Counted from the first letter of the stretch, positions 35,199-44,574 are shown. The stretch is 64,000 nt of DNA from an uncultured Lachnospiraceae bacterium (GCA_910579685.1 CAJTVN010000016.1:38875-102874); one strand, 5' to 3'. Notes: a model not told the origin generated them from the letters alone. Made by a program: numbers and translations.

Positions 35199-35237
35199 AG
35201 AGAGGGCGGACATGGCAGTGGTCTGCTCTCTCTTTTT
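35199..35237 (+). terminator. Terminator-like hairpin between transporter and enzyme genes
   Basis: AGAGAGGGCGGAC (35199-35211) pairs over its full length with GTCTGCTCTCTCT (35221-35233), with two G-U pairs, followed by TTTT. I see no new promoter after it, so the enzyme genes depend on read-through. Confidence 0.78.
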
Positions 35238-35272
35238 AAAACCATATTGACCCGAAACGGAGAAATGACAGC

Positions 35273-37330
35273 ATGGAAAAGAGCGGTTGGAGAGAGAAGA
35301 TTGACGGCTGCGTGGCAGCTTACAGACATCTGTTTGAGATGTATGAGACGGAAATTCCAGAGTCAGGGCTATTGGCGGGAATCCATCAGCCCATGTTAAA
35401 GTACAATTTTGCAAAAAGCTCACAGGTCTGGGAAATATTTGAGGCCGACAACATGCATTATCCCATGGGGAATGCTTGCTTTGAATACGGAATCGGAGGC
35501 GTTCTGGATAGGACGGCGCAAAGGCTTTCCGCGGACACGCAGGAGAGCGCCGTCTACCGGCAGGGGATCCATGACGTATATGTGGAGGTCCGAAGCTTCC
35601 TTCTAAGGCATGAGGCCAGGGCAAGGCGGCTTTCCGAGGAGGCGGTCGATCCGGCGGATGGGAAAAGACTTCTTCGGATTGCGGAAAACTGCGGCGCTCT
35701 GGCCAAGGAAAGGCCCCGGGGGTTTGTACAGGCACTGCAGCTCTTCTGGTTTCTGTATCTGCTGCGAAGCCCTTTTGGCGGTGGATGTATCGGAAGGCTG
35801 GATCAGAGGCTTTATCCCTTCTACCGTATGGATCTGGAGAACGGCGTCTGGGACAGACAGGAGGCACTGTCCGTGATCATTCAGTTTTACGAAAAGCTGA
35901 ACCGGATGACCACGGGGGATACCCTGCGAAACCTCATGCTCTCCGGGCAGGACGAGAAGGGGGAGGATCAGACCAACGAGCTGACATACCTGTTTCTCGA
36001 GGCCTACGAGAGGACACAGGATGCGGAGCCTCACCTGAATGTGCGCATCCATGAGAAGACACCCCAGAGGCTCAAGGAGATCTGTATCCGCATGCTGGCT
36101 TCGGGTAAGGGGCAGCCCACCATCTATTTTGACCGGAATATCCTTCCGGCCATGGAACGGGCGGGGATTGCAAGGGAGGATGCCTGCGGCTACGCCAACG
36201 ACGGCTGCACGGAGACTGTCTACGAGGGAAAGAGCGGAATCACCTTCTGGCAGCATGAGATGGTCAAGACCGTGGAGCTTACGGTGTTTAACGGAAAAGA
36301 GAATCCCTTCCTCTATCCGGTTTCCATGAAAAAGAACCGGGCTCTGGCGCCTTCCTTTGAACCGCATACGTCTCTGGAATTGGGATTTTGCTCTGGCGAT
36401 GTGGAAGAGATGCAGAGCTTTGCGGATTTCCTGGATGCGTTCCACTCGCAGCTGGACTTTCAGCTTTCCCACTGGATCCGGGTCATTGATCAAAGGATCG
36501 AGGCGGATGAGAGGGACACCCTGACCTCGCCCCTGATCGGGGGAACTTTTCAGGAGAGCGTGTGCACGGGAAAGGATCCTCTGCGGGGAGGCGGCTTTTC
36601 GGTTCCCAATTACCAGCTTCTCTCCGGGACGGTTTCCACGGCGGCGGACTGCCTGCGGGCGGTGGAATACTGTGTCTTTGAGAAGAAATACTGCACGCTC
36701 ACAAAGCTTCGGGATGCCATGGCGGCGGATTTTGAGGGGCATGAGATCCTGCGCCAGCGCCTGCTTCACGCACCCAAGTATGGCAACGGGGACGAAAGGG
36801 TAAATGAGCTGGCGGCTTTGATTTCCCGCTGGTTCCTGGATCGGGTCAGTGCCTACCGGAGCCAGAGCGGAAAGAGGATTCATCCAGGCCTTTACAATAT
36901 TGACTTCAAGATCTTTGCCAATATCACCGGAGCCACGCCGGACGGCAGAAGGTTTCGGGATGCCATCGGGGAACACTGCTCTCCCACGCCGGGAGCGGCG
37001 GTAAGCGGCCCAACGGCCATTGTGCAGTCTGCGGCCGCTCTTCCCATGGAGGAGGGATATGCCTCCTCGGTTCTGCAGCTGACCTTGGACGGCAGCGGCT
37101 TTGTCATGGGAGCGGACAGGGAAAGGATCATCTCCCGGCTTATGGAGGGATCGGAAAAGGCAGGTATTCCGGTGTGGAATCTGGCCATGTACGAGAAACA
37201 GGAGCTTTTGGAAGCCAGAGAGCACCCCGAAAAGCATAAGGATCTGATTGTGCGGGTGTGGGGCTTTAACGCAAGGTTTGTGGAGCTGGACGAGGAGCTT
37301 CAGGATCACATCATAAACAGGATCAGTTAA
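35273..37330 (+). CDS. Glycyl radical enzyme, PFL-like, short and divergent, function unknown
   Basis: This oxygen-sensitive radical enzyme has 685 residues, shorter than the usual 760-850. The thiyl site is C312 in GYANDGCTET, with E314 two residues on, as in dehydratase/lyase-type members rather than the double cysteine of pyruvate formate-lyase; a further C305 is seven residues before. The C-terminal glycyl loop is RVWGFNARF with G664 as the radical glycine, where W663 replaces the small residue and F665 the tyrosine of most relatives. It is cytoplasmic. Its activase is encoded next, fused to a fructan hydrolase, and the neighbours handle fructose oligomers, so an eliminating reaction on a sugar-derived compound is likely. 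The substrate is unknown. Confidence 0.85.
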   Translation: MEKSGWREKIDGCVAAYRHLFEMYETEIPESGLLAGIHQPMLKYNFAKSSQVWEIFEADNMHYPMGNACFEYGIGGVLDRTAQRLSADTQESAVYRQGIHDVYVEVRSFLLRHEARARRLSEEAVDPADGKRLLRIAENCGALAKERPRGFVQALQLFWFLYLLRSPFGGGCIGRLDQRLYPFYRMDLENGVWDRQEALSVIIQFYEKLNRMTTGDTLRNLMLSGQDEKGEDQTNELTYLFLEAYERTQDAEPHLNVRIHEKTPQRLKEICIRMLASGKGQPTIYFDRNILPAMERAGIAREDACGYANDGCTETVYEGKSGITFWQHEMVKTVELTVFNGKENPFLYPVSMKKNRALAPSFEPHTSLELGFCSGDVEEMQSFADFLDAFHSQLDFQLSHWIRVIDQRIEADERDTLTSPLIGGTFQESVCTGKDPLRGGGFSVPNYQLLSGTVSTAADCLRAVEYCVFEKKYCTLTKLRDAMAADFEGHEILRQRLLHAPKYGNGDERVNELAALISRWFLDRVSAYRSQSGKRIHPGLYNIDFKIFANITGATPDGRRFRDAIGEHCSPTPGAAVSGPTAIVQSAAALPMEEGYASSVLQLTLDGSGFVMGADRERIISRLMEGSEKAGIPVWNLAMYEKQELLEAREHPEKHKDLIVRVWGFNARFVELDEELQDHIINRIS

Positions 37331-37387
37331 CGCCAGCGCCGCCTCGGGCGGCATAAAAAGGCGGAAGAAAGGCAGGCGGAGAATCGA

Positions 37388-40300
37388 ATGAAAAAGGCCA
37401 TGATCATGGAGATCCAGCGCTATTGCATCCATGACGGACCGGGGATCCGGACCACCGTGTTTTTCAAGGGCTGCCACATGTCCTGTAAGTGGTGCCACAA
37501 TCCGGAATCCCAGAAGCCGTTGGCGGAAATGCTCTTTTACGGGGAGCGCTGTATCGGATGTATGGCATGCTTTTCCTTTTGTGAGAGAGCGGCCCACCGC
37601 ATGGAAAACGGCGTCCACAGGATGGATTTATCCCTCTGTGAGGGATGCGGACGGATGAACGAGTGCGGCGAGGGCTGTCCAGCAGGGGCTCTTCGGGTCT
37701 GCGGACAGGAGATGGATGCGCAGGAGCTTCTGGGAAAGGTGCTTGCTGACCGTGACTTTTACGGGAAGGAGGGAGGCGTCACCTGCTCCGGCGGGGAGGC
37801 TCTTCTGCAGGAGGAGTTTCTTCTGGAATTCCTTCCTCTGTGTAAGGAAGCGGGGATTTCCACCTGTCTGGACACTACTTTAAATGTGGAATGGGAGCGG
37901 ATTGAAAGGCTTCTGCCATTTACGGATCTGTTTCTGGCGGACATAAAGTTTATGGATCCGGAAAGGCACGGTCAGTACTGCGGCACGGACGGTGTGCGGA
38001 CTGTGGAGAACCTTTACCGGCTGTCGGATGCGGGAAAGCCGGTAATCCTGCGGATGCCTCTGCTTGCCGGGATCAATGACACAGGGGAGGAAGCGCAGGA
38101 GCGGAAACGGCTTCTTGAGAGGCTTGCCAACGTGCGCAGAGTGGACTGCTTTGGGGTGACGGGGCACGGGGCGTCAAAATACAGGGCGCTGCAGAGGGAA
38201 TTTGTACCGTTTAACCAGGGTGTGGATCCCAAAGCCCTGGCGGAACAAATGAGAGAAAAATTGAGACAGAACGGGATGGGGGAAAGAAAACATATGATTC
38301 GGCTTACTTTTGAAAAGGGTGTGCAGGAAAAGGCGGTATGTGTCTGCACGGACAGCGATATCAATTTCAGGATGAACCAGGCCCCCTTTGAAAACCGAGG
38401 GATCCACTTTAGCGGGAGCGCACTTTTGTTTGACGGCTATTCGGTCTGGTTTGAGGATGCGGGGGAGCGGTTAAAAGGCAAAGGGGATTTTTCCGTCAGC
38501 TTTCTGTTTGCCCCCTACGGGTATTCCGGCCGGGGAGACGGCCTGTTTTCTCTCTTTGACGGGGAAAGAAAAGAGGGCTTTTACGTTTTGATTACAAAGC
38601 AGGGAAAGCTGCAGGCGGGTTTTGGAAACGGGAGAATGTTTTTTTCCTTTGATTCCCTTGAGGTGCGGGCGGCTCTGAACGCCTGGAATATGGTCACCGT
38701 GGTATACGGACAGGAGGCCGGCTGGTGCGACCTTTATGTGAACGGCTCTCTTGCAAACCGGAAACAGTTTCCCAGGCATATGGAGATCAAATGGCCCCGG
38801 GGGAAAGCCTTTCTTGGCAAATATGCGGATCATGGCGACAGCGAGGAAGAGACGCCTGGGGGATGCGTTTACGGGCTTATGAAGGAAGTGCTGCTGTGTG
38901 GAAAGGCTCTTCGGGCGGATGAGGTAAAGGAGCTTCACAATGTGCGGCCCACAGGGGAGACGGCGGAAAAGCTCGGACTGGACAGGAGCGTCTATGAGGG
39001 GGATGCGCAGCGCCCGCAGTATCATCTGATCCCTCCGGGAAAATGGATGAACGAACCTCACGGCCCTCTTTATTATCAGGGATATTATCATATTTTTTAT
39101 CAGGCAAACCCGCATGCTCCCATTTGGGATCACATTCAGTGGGGGCACATGGTGAGCCGGGACATGGTGCACTGGGAGGATATGCCTCTTGCCCTTGAGA
39201 CAGATGAGTCGCTGGATCCGGACGGCTGCTGGTCGGGAAGCTCCCTGGTGGATAAGGAGGGAAGGCCCTGCATCTTCTATACGGCGGGAAATGACAGATG
39301 CTTTCCCAACCAGTTCGTCGCCATGGCGGAGGCTGTCATTGACGGGGAAAAGAGGCTTCCGGTGTGGAAGAAATGTGACAGGCCGGCGGTAACGCAGACA
39401 CAGGGGTGGCTGGGGGAATTCCGGGATCCCTTCGTGTGGCTGGAGGATGATACTTACTTTATGCTGGTGGGGACCGGGGATGCGGATAACGGCGGCGGAA
39501 ATGCGGTCCTGTATTCCTCGGATGACAGGGAGAGCTGGCAGTGCCACGGATTTTTCCTGGATTACGATTACGGAAAGAACCGGGAGGCGGGACATGTGTT
39601 TGAACTTCCGGTGCTTCTGCCGCTTAAGGGCGAAGAGGGAGATGTGGTCTGTCATATTTTTCTTTTCTGTGCCTGTCAGATTGAGGGAGACGTGGTGGAG
39701 ACATACGGCTTTCTGGGAAAATGGGATCCGAAAGGGAGAAATTTTTCGAAGTTTCACGAGAAGGCAATGCTGCTTGACCTCGGAAACGGAATCTTTACCG
39801 GTCCCAGCGGATTCGTGACGCCGGACGGGCGCACCGTGGTGTTTACCATCGCCCAGGGAAAACGGGGATGGAAGGAGGAGTACTATGCGGGCTGGGCACA
39901 TAACGGAGGTCTTCCTGTAGAACTTTCGGTGCAAAACAGCGAACTGCGCATACGGCCCATCCGGGAGCTTTCCTCTCTTCGAAGGAGAGAGCTGCTCCGT
40001 CTTGCGGATGTTTCCCTGGAGGAGGCGAAGGAGGCGCTGGCTGCTTTTTCCGGAAACATGCTCTGGCTGAGGATTCGGGCGGATGCCCGGCTCCTTCAGG
40101 TGGAAGCCGGTGATGCGCAGACAAAAAGAATTATTTACTATGACAGGGAGGCGGAGCGTTTCGGCGTCTTTGACGAAACGGGGGCGGAGCTTGGAAAGTA
40201 TCGGGGAGAGGAAGACCGTGTGGAGATCGGAGACGAATTGGTCTGTATAGAATATTTCCTTGACCACTCCATGATCGAGGCGTACCTGAATGAAAAGAAA

Positions 40301-40417
40301 TCCATTACCGCCAGAAATTATATTGCGGGCAGGAAACGAAGGATCAGTCTGGATGGGAGTGTGAACCGGATTTGTGAGCTGGAGCTGTGGGAGATGGGCC
40401 CGGCCTATGAGAAATGA
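37388..40417 (+). CDS. Fused radical-SAM glycyl-radical activase + LamG + GH32 hydrolase
   Basis: One 1009-residue frame joins two proteins. Residues 1-295 are a complete activase: SAM cluster motif C29-x3-C33-x2-C36 (KGCHMSCKWC), a two-cluster ferredoxin insert (CIGCMACFSFC; CEGCGRMNEC...CP) and the GGVTCSGGE block. Residues 300-540 look like a LamG/concanavalin-type domain and 545-1009 like GH32: WMNEPHG with E556 in the nucleophile place, RDP with D680, and FELP with acid/base E739. An ATG at 38294 with GGGGGA upstream could start the hydrolase alone. There is no stop between the parts. The activase should install the radical on the enzyme encoded 57 bases upstream; the hydrolase would release fructosyl units in the cytoplasm. 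Confidence 0.85.
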   Translation: MKKAMIMEIQRYCIHDGPGIRTTVFFKGCHMSCKWCHNPESQKPLAEMLFYGERCIGCMACFSFCERAAHRMENGVHRMDLSLCEGCGRMNECGEGCPAGALRVCGQEMDAQELLGKVLADRDFYGKEGGVTCSGGEALLQEEFLLEFLPLCKEAGISTCLDTTLNVEWERIERLLPFTDLFLADIKFMDPERHGQYCGTDGVRTVENLYRLSDAGKPVILRMPLLAGINDTGEEAQERKRLLERLANVRRVDCFGVTGHGASKYRALQREFVPFNQGVDPKALAEQMREKLRQNGMGERKHMIRLTFEKGVQEKAVCVCTDSDINFRMNQAPFENRGIHFSGSALLFDGYSVWFEDAGERLKGKGDFSVSFLFAPYGYSGRGDGLFSLFDGERKEGFYVLITKQGKLQAGFGNGRMFFSFDSLEVRAALNAWNMVTVVYGQEAGWCDLYVNGSLANRKQFPRHMEIKWPRGKAFLGKYADHGDSEEETPGGCVYGLMKEVLLCGKALRADEVKELHNVRPTGETAEKLGLDRSVYEGDAQRPQYHLIPPGKWMNEPHGPLYYQGYYHIFYQANPHAPIWDHIQWGHMVSRDMVHWEDMPLALETDESLDPDGCWSGSSLVDKEGRPCIFYTAGNDRCFPNQFVAMAEAVIDGEKRLPVWKKCDRPAVTQTQGWLGEFRDPFVWLEDDTYFMLVGTGDADNGGGNAVLYSSDDRESWQCHGFFLDYDYGKNREAGHVFELPVLLPLKGEEGDVVCHIFLFCACQIEGDVVETYGFLGKWDPKGRNFSKFHEKAMLLDLGNGIFTGPSGFVTPDGRTVVFTIAQGKRGWKEEYYAGWAHNGGLPVELSVQNSELRIRPIRELSSLRRRELLRLADVSLEEAKEALAAFSGNMLWLRIRADARLLQVEAGDAQTKRIIYYDREAERFGVFDETGAELGKYRGEEDRVEIGDELVCIEYFLDHSMIEAYLNEKKSITARNYIAGRKRRISLDGSVNRICELELWEMGPAYEK

Positions 40418-40473
40418 GACAGGCGGGTCTTCCCAAAAGAGGGCAGGACGGCCCGAAGAGAGGAGAATGTGAG

Positions 40474-41910
40474 ATGGAAGGACGGATTTTTTATCATGCT
40501 CCGGGAGCGCGGACAGGGGATGTGATCCCCAAATACATAGACGGGAAATATCAGCTTTTTTACCTGAAAAACTGGAAGAACCCAAAGGATCCCCAGGCAG
40601 TGCCCGGATGGCACAGGATGGAGAGCGAGGATCTTCTCCATATGAGCGGCGAGGTTCCGATTCATGTTAAGGGCGGAACCGGGGATCTGATTTTCTGGCA
40701 GGGACAGTGGCATCTGTTTGCCTGCATCTTCCCGGAGGGCAGGCAGCTTGTGACCCATTATGTGAGCAGGGACGGGAGCCTTGATAACTGGGAATACATA
40801 CAGGAGGATACCTTCGGCCCAGACGGGATGATCTACCACCCCTCGGACTGGCGGGATCCCCGGATTGTATACAGGCAGGAGCTGGGCGAGTTCTGGATGT
40901 TCCTTGCCGCCAGAGCCATGGATAACCACAGCCAGACGGGCTGTGTGGGTCTGTGTGTGTCAAAAGACCTGAAAAAGTGGGAATACAGGCCTCCGGTGTA
41001 TTATCCCGGGCGTTTTAACGGGGCTCTGGAATGCCCCGACGTGTTCCGGATGGGGGACTGGTATTATCTGATTTTTTCCAGCTATACAACGCTGTTTGGA
41101 AATTATTATGTGAAATGCCGGGCGGGTGAGAAGAACTGGCAGATTCCCAAAAACCACAGGCTGGACGGCAGAGCCTTCTATGCGGCAAAGTCCGCAGGAA
41201 ACGAGAGAGAGCGTTTCCTGTTTGGATGGAATCCCACTAAGGAGGAAAATATATTCGGCTTCTGGCCGGATAAATTGAAGGCACAGGATTACCGGACCTG
41301 GGACTGGGGCGGAAGCATGGTGATCCATCGGCTCTCCCAGCAGCCGGACGGGGATTTGAGGCTTTCTCTGCCGGAGGAAAAGAAAAATCTTTTTGATCTT
41401 CCCGTGAAGAATGAGCTGCGGATATTGACACCGGGATGGGAAATGGAGGAAAATAAATATAAAGCCACAGGAAGCGCCAGTCAGCAGATGCTCCTGATGC
41501 AGAACCTCCCGGAGAGCTGTTATGTTGTGACGGAGATCATAATCGGTGACGCAGGGCAGGCCGGAGTGATCCTGCAGGCGGACGAGAGCTTGGGAGAGGG
41601 CTATTATGTGTATCTGGAACCGGAGAGGGGACGGCTGGTTTTCCGCTCCTGGCTTCGGATGAAGGAGGAGGGCGGAAAGACATTCCCCTACGACGTGGAG
41701 CTGGAGGCGCCTGTGCGGGCTTCTGCGGATCACAGATATCTGTTGGAAATCCTGACTGAGGGCAGCGCCGCCACGGCCTATGTGAACGGGGAGGCGGCTT
41801 TGAGCTTTCGGATGTATGACCTCGCCGGGAGAGGGCTTGGATTGTTTTCCTTTGGCAGAGCGGAATTTGAAAATACGCAGATGAGGATAAGGAGTGAGCG
41901 GAATGTTTGA
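40474..41910 (+). CDS. Divergent GH32-like glycoside hydrolase
   Basis: A 478-residue two-domain protein with GH32-type propeller features. The first strand carries D16 in GDVIPKYIDGKYQLFYL (nucleophile place, but the usual WMNDPNG block is absent). D128 is in WRDPRI and acid/base E186 in LECPDVF. A C-terminal beta-sandwich (VVTEIIIGDAGQAGVILQ...GLGLFSFG) follows. No signal peptide. It probably cleaves or transfers fructosyl units, perhaps a difructose compound or levan-type oligomer; the specificity cannot be read. ATG 40474 follows GGAG. It ends 8 bases inside the GH172 gene. Confidence 0.82.
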   Translation: MEGRIFYHAPGARTGDVIPKYIDGKYQLFYLKNWKNPKDPQAVPGWHRMESEDLLHMSGEVPIHVKGGTGDLIFWQGQWHLFACIFPEGRQLVTHYVSRDGSLDNWEYIQEDTFGPDGMIYHPSDWRDPRIVYRQELGEFWMFLAARAMDNHSQTGCVGLCVSKDLKKWEYRPPVYYPGRFNGALECPDVFRMGDWYYLIFSSYTTLFGNYYVKCRAGEKNWQIPKNHRLDGRAFYAAKSAGNERERFLFGWNPTKEENIFGFWPDKLKAQDYRTWDWGGSMVIHRLSQQPDGDLRLSLPEEKKNLFDLPVKNELRILTPGWEMEENKYKATGSASQQMLLMQNLPESCYVVTEIIIGDAGQAGVILQADESLGEGYYVYLEPERGRLVFRSWLRMKEEGGKTFPYDVELEAPVRASADHRYLLEILTEGSAATAYVNGEAALSFRMYDLAGRGLGLFSFGRAEFENTQMRIRSERNV

Positions 41911-43000
41911 TATGAGAGGACTTCCCTTCCTGGGAGAAGGGAAAAGCAGGAGTATTAACTGGGAAAACCGAACCGGGGAAAAGGGAAGGGGCGGCATGGC
42001 CGCCAGCGACCTTGGGCCTTCCAGAAAGGGATCCCCCTGTATTCCCAGGATTAAATCCGGGGAGACGGTTACGCTGGCGCAGATTGAGGGGCCAGGAGTG
42101 ATCCAGCATATCTGGATCACGGTGACAGACCGGGTCAGCGACAAGAACCGCTATATCCTGCGGGATCTGGTTCTGCGCATGTACTGGGATGAGGAGGAGA
42201 CACCTTCCGTGGAGAGCCCTCTGGGCGACTTTTTCTGCTGCGGCTTCGGCGTGTCCTATCCGGTGAATTCCATGCCTGTTGCCGTCAATCCCACAAGAGG
42301 TTTCAACTGCTATTTTCCCATGCCCTTTGGGCGCAGTGCGAGGATTACCATAGAAAATCAGTGCGACGAGGATATTCCCGCCTTCTTTTATCAGGTGGAC
42401 TACTGCCTGACCGGAGAGGAGCCTGCGCAGAATACGGGATATTTTCACGCAAAATGGAACCGCCGGAGAATCACGGAGAAGGGACAGGATTACGTGATTC
42501 TGGATCAGGTAAAGGGCAGAGGAAAATACGTGGGAACCTATCTGGCGCTGACCACCCTCGAACGCTACTGGTACGGAGAGGGAGAGATCAAATTTTATCT
42601 GGACGGGGACATGGATTATCCCACGATCTGCGGGACAGGGACAGAGGACTACTTTGGCGGAGCCTGGAGCTTTGCCACGCAGAGCGGGGGACGTACGGTG
42701 GAAAACACGTACTGTACGCCGTTTCTGGGATACCCTTACTATTCTCATCACGACACCTTTATCCACAATGATTACCACAATGACGACCAGATGCCTCAGA
42801 GAAGCTTTTACCGCTGGCACATCATGGATCCGATCCTGTTTGAAGAGGATCTGAAGGTCACGATCCAGCAGATCGGCGTTTACCATGGAGGGCTGTTCGA
42901 GAGGCAGGACGACGTTGCGTCCGTAGCCTACTGGTATCAGTCGGAGCCTCACGCCGCTTTTGGAGCGCTGATGGGGCGAAAGGACCGCTGGCCCAGGTAA
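41903..43000 (+). CDS. GH172 (DUF2961) alpha-D-fructofuranosidase / difructose dianhydride hydrolase-like
   Basis: This 365-residue protein belongs to DUF2961, the family renamed GH172 after members were shown to act on difructose dianhydride I and on related furanosides. It has the characteristic GTGTEDYFGGAWSF (E248, a likely catalytic residue), SRSINWENRTGEKGRGGMAAS at the N-terminus and the later QRSFYRWHIMDPI. No signal peptide, so it works on imported sugar. I chose ATG 41903, eight bases after AAGGAG, over GTG 41894. Together with GH32 enzymes and a fructokinase it suggests breakdown of fructans or of difructose anhydrides to free fructose. The family is sure, the substrate is inferred. 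Confidence 0.88.
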   Translation: MFDMRGLPFLGEGKSRSINWENRTGEKGRGGMAASDLGPSRKGSPCIPRIKSGETVTLAQIEGPGVIQHIWITVTDRVSDKNRYILRDLVLRMYWDEEETPSVESPLGDFFCCGFGVSYPVNSMPVAVNPTRGFNCYFPMPFGRSARITIENQCDEDIPAFFYQVDYCLTGEEPAQNTGYFHAKWNRRRITEKGQDYVILDQVKGRGKYVGTYLALTTLERYWYGEGEIKFYLDGDMDYPTICGTGTEDYFGGAWSFATQSGGRTVENTYCTPFLGYPYYSHHDTFIHNDYHNDDQMPQRSFYRWHIMDPILFEEDLKVTIQQIGVYHGGLFERQDDVASVAYWYQSEPHAAFGALMGRKDRWPR

Positions 43001-43077
43001 GAACCCCTGGAGGAAATCCGGAAACGTTAAACGGCGGAAGATTTGGCAAATAGATTTCAGATGGAGAGGAAAAGATT

Positions 43078-44574
43078 ATGATCAGTCAGACATTACGCGA
43101 AGCCCGCAAGTATGAGGAGGCTTCCGAAAAATTAATTGCAAAAGAGGAGAGGCCGGATTTTCATCTGTCTGTGCGCACCGGCTGGCTCAATGACCCCAAT
43201 GGGTTTTCGTATCATGACGGTAAGTACCATATGTTTTACCAGTATCATCCCTATGACGCTCACTGGGGGCCCATGCACTGGGGCCATGCGGTGAGTGAGG
43301 ATCTTCTGCACTGGGAATATCTCCCGGCGGCCCTGGCCCCGGACACGTTTTACGACAGGGACGGCTGCTTTTCCGGGAGTGCCATCACCCTGCCAGACGG
43401 GCGACAGCTCCTGATGTACACGGGGGTTCTGGAGGAGAGCACACGGACCGGAGGAAAGAGGGCCATCCAGACCCAGTGTCTTGCGGTGGGAGACGGGGTG
43501 GATTATGAGAAGGTGGAAAACAACCCGGTGCTGGACGAAAAGGATCTTCCGCCGGGAGCTAGCGCCAGCGATTTTCGGGATCCCAAAATGTGGCGGAGGA
43601 AGGACGGAACCTATCGCTGTGCCATAGGAAGCAGGCCGGCGGACGGCAGCGGCCAGATCCTGCTGTATTCCAGCCCGGACGGGTTTTCCTGGAGCTTTGA
43701 GAAGGTGCTTGCGGCCAACAACAACCGGTTTGGGAAGATGTGGGAGTGCCCGGACTTCTTTGAGCTGGACGGAAAAGGCGTGCTGCTCACCAGTCCTCAG
43801 GATATGCTTCCCCAGGGCTTTGAGTATCATAACGGGAACGGGACATTGTGCCTGATCGGGGAGTATGATGAGGAGACTGACACCTTCCGGGAGGAGAACA
43901 ACCAGGCTATCGACTACGGAATCGATTTTTATGCGCCTCAGACTGTCCTTACGCCGGACGGCCGCCGGGTGATGATCGGGTGGATGCAGAACTGGGATAC
44001 CTGTGATTTCCGCTCCCAGAATCTTCGCTGGTTCGGACAGATGAGCCTGCCAAGAGAGCTTTCCGTGCGAGGCGGAAGGCTGTACCAGAAGCCGGTTCGC
44101 GAGCTGGACGCACTGCAGCATGGGAGGGTGGAGTACCGGAATGTTTCCGTTGCCGACACCGTCCGTCTTGACGGGATTGAGGGACGGAGGGTGGACATGG
44201 AACTTGTGCTGCGTCCTAAGGATCCGAAGGACATTTATCAGAAATTCGCAGTGCGTTTTGCCCAGAATGACCAGTATCAGACCTCCTTAAGCTTCCGTCC
44301 GAGGGAGGGGGTTCTCAAGGTGGACAGGAAATTTTCCGGCTCCAGAAGGGCCATCATCCATCAGCGGCGGTGTCTGGTGAACAGTCCGGATGCCAGGAAG
44401 GGTGAACTGAGACTTCGCATCATTCTGGACCGGTTCAGTGTGGAGGCCTTTATTAACGACGGGGAGCAGGTCATGACGGCCACCCTCTACACGGATCAGG
44501 CGGCGAGGGGAATCTCCTTCTTTGCGGACGGAGAAGTCTGCATGGATCTTGTGAAATATGATTTGGGGGACTGA
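43078..44574 (+). CDS. Beta-fructofuranosidase (sucrose-6-phosphate hydrolase/fructosidase), GH32
   Basis: This canonical GH32 enzyme of 498 residues has nucleophile D39 in WLNDPNG, transition-state D168 in FRDP and acid/base E223 in WECPDFF, followed by the C-terminal beta-sandwich (RLRIILDRFSVEAFINDG). It has no signal peptide, so it splits imported sucrose, kestose or inulin-type oligomers in the cytoplasm. GGAGAGG lies before ATG 43078. A weak LacI-like site, GGAAACGTTAAA, lies at 43020-43031. Its stop overlaps the fructokinase start (TGATG), so released fructose would be phosphorylated directly. Confidence 0.94.
   Translation: MISQTLREARKYEEASEKLIAKEERPDFHLSVRTGWLNDPNGFSYHDGKYHMFYQYHPYDAHWGPMHWGHAVSEDLLHWEYLPAALAPDTFYDRDGCFSGSAITLPDGRQLLMYTGVLEESTRTGGKRAIQTQCLAVGDGVDYEKVENNPVLDEKDLPPGASASDFRDPKMWRRKDGTYRCAIGSRPADGSGQILLYSSPDGFSWSFEKVLAANNNRFGKMWECPDFFELDGKGVLLTSPQDMLPQGFEYHNGNGTLCLIGEYDEETDTFREENNQAIDYGIDFYAPQTVLTPDGRRVMIGWMQNWDTCDFRSQNLRWFGQMSLPRELSVRGGRLYQKPVRELDALQHGRVEYRNVSVADTVRLDGIEGRRVDMELVLRPKDPKDIYQKFAVRFAQNDQYQTSLSFRPREGVLKVDRKFSGSRRAIIHQRRCLVNSPDARKGELRLRIILDRFSVEAFINDGEQVMTATLYTDQAARGISFFADGEVCMDLVKYDLGD

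Noticed and set aside
35603..37618. Open frame of about 670 codons opposite the glycyl radical enzyme
   Set aside because: The plus strand has all the family motifs of a real enzyme; the opposite frame is a shadow and crosses the gap to the next gene.
38471..40585. Long open frame of about 700 codons on the minus strand opposite the activase-GH32 fusion
   Set aside because: It mirrors the codon pattern of the plus-strand gene, is rich in His, Pro and Leu, and has no ribosome binding site or recognisable motif.
43020..43031. A full LacI operator before the canonical GH32 gene
   Set aside because: Only 9 of 12 bases match and the right half lacks the palindrome; kept only as a candidate in the operator finding.
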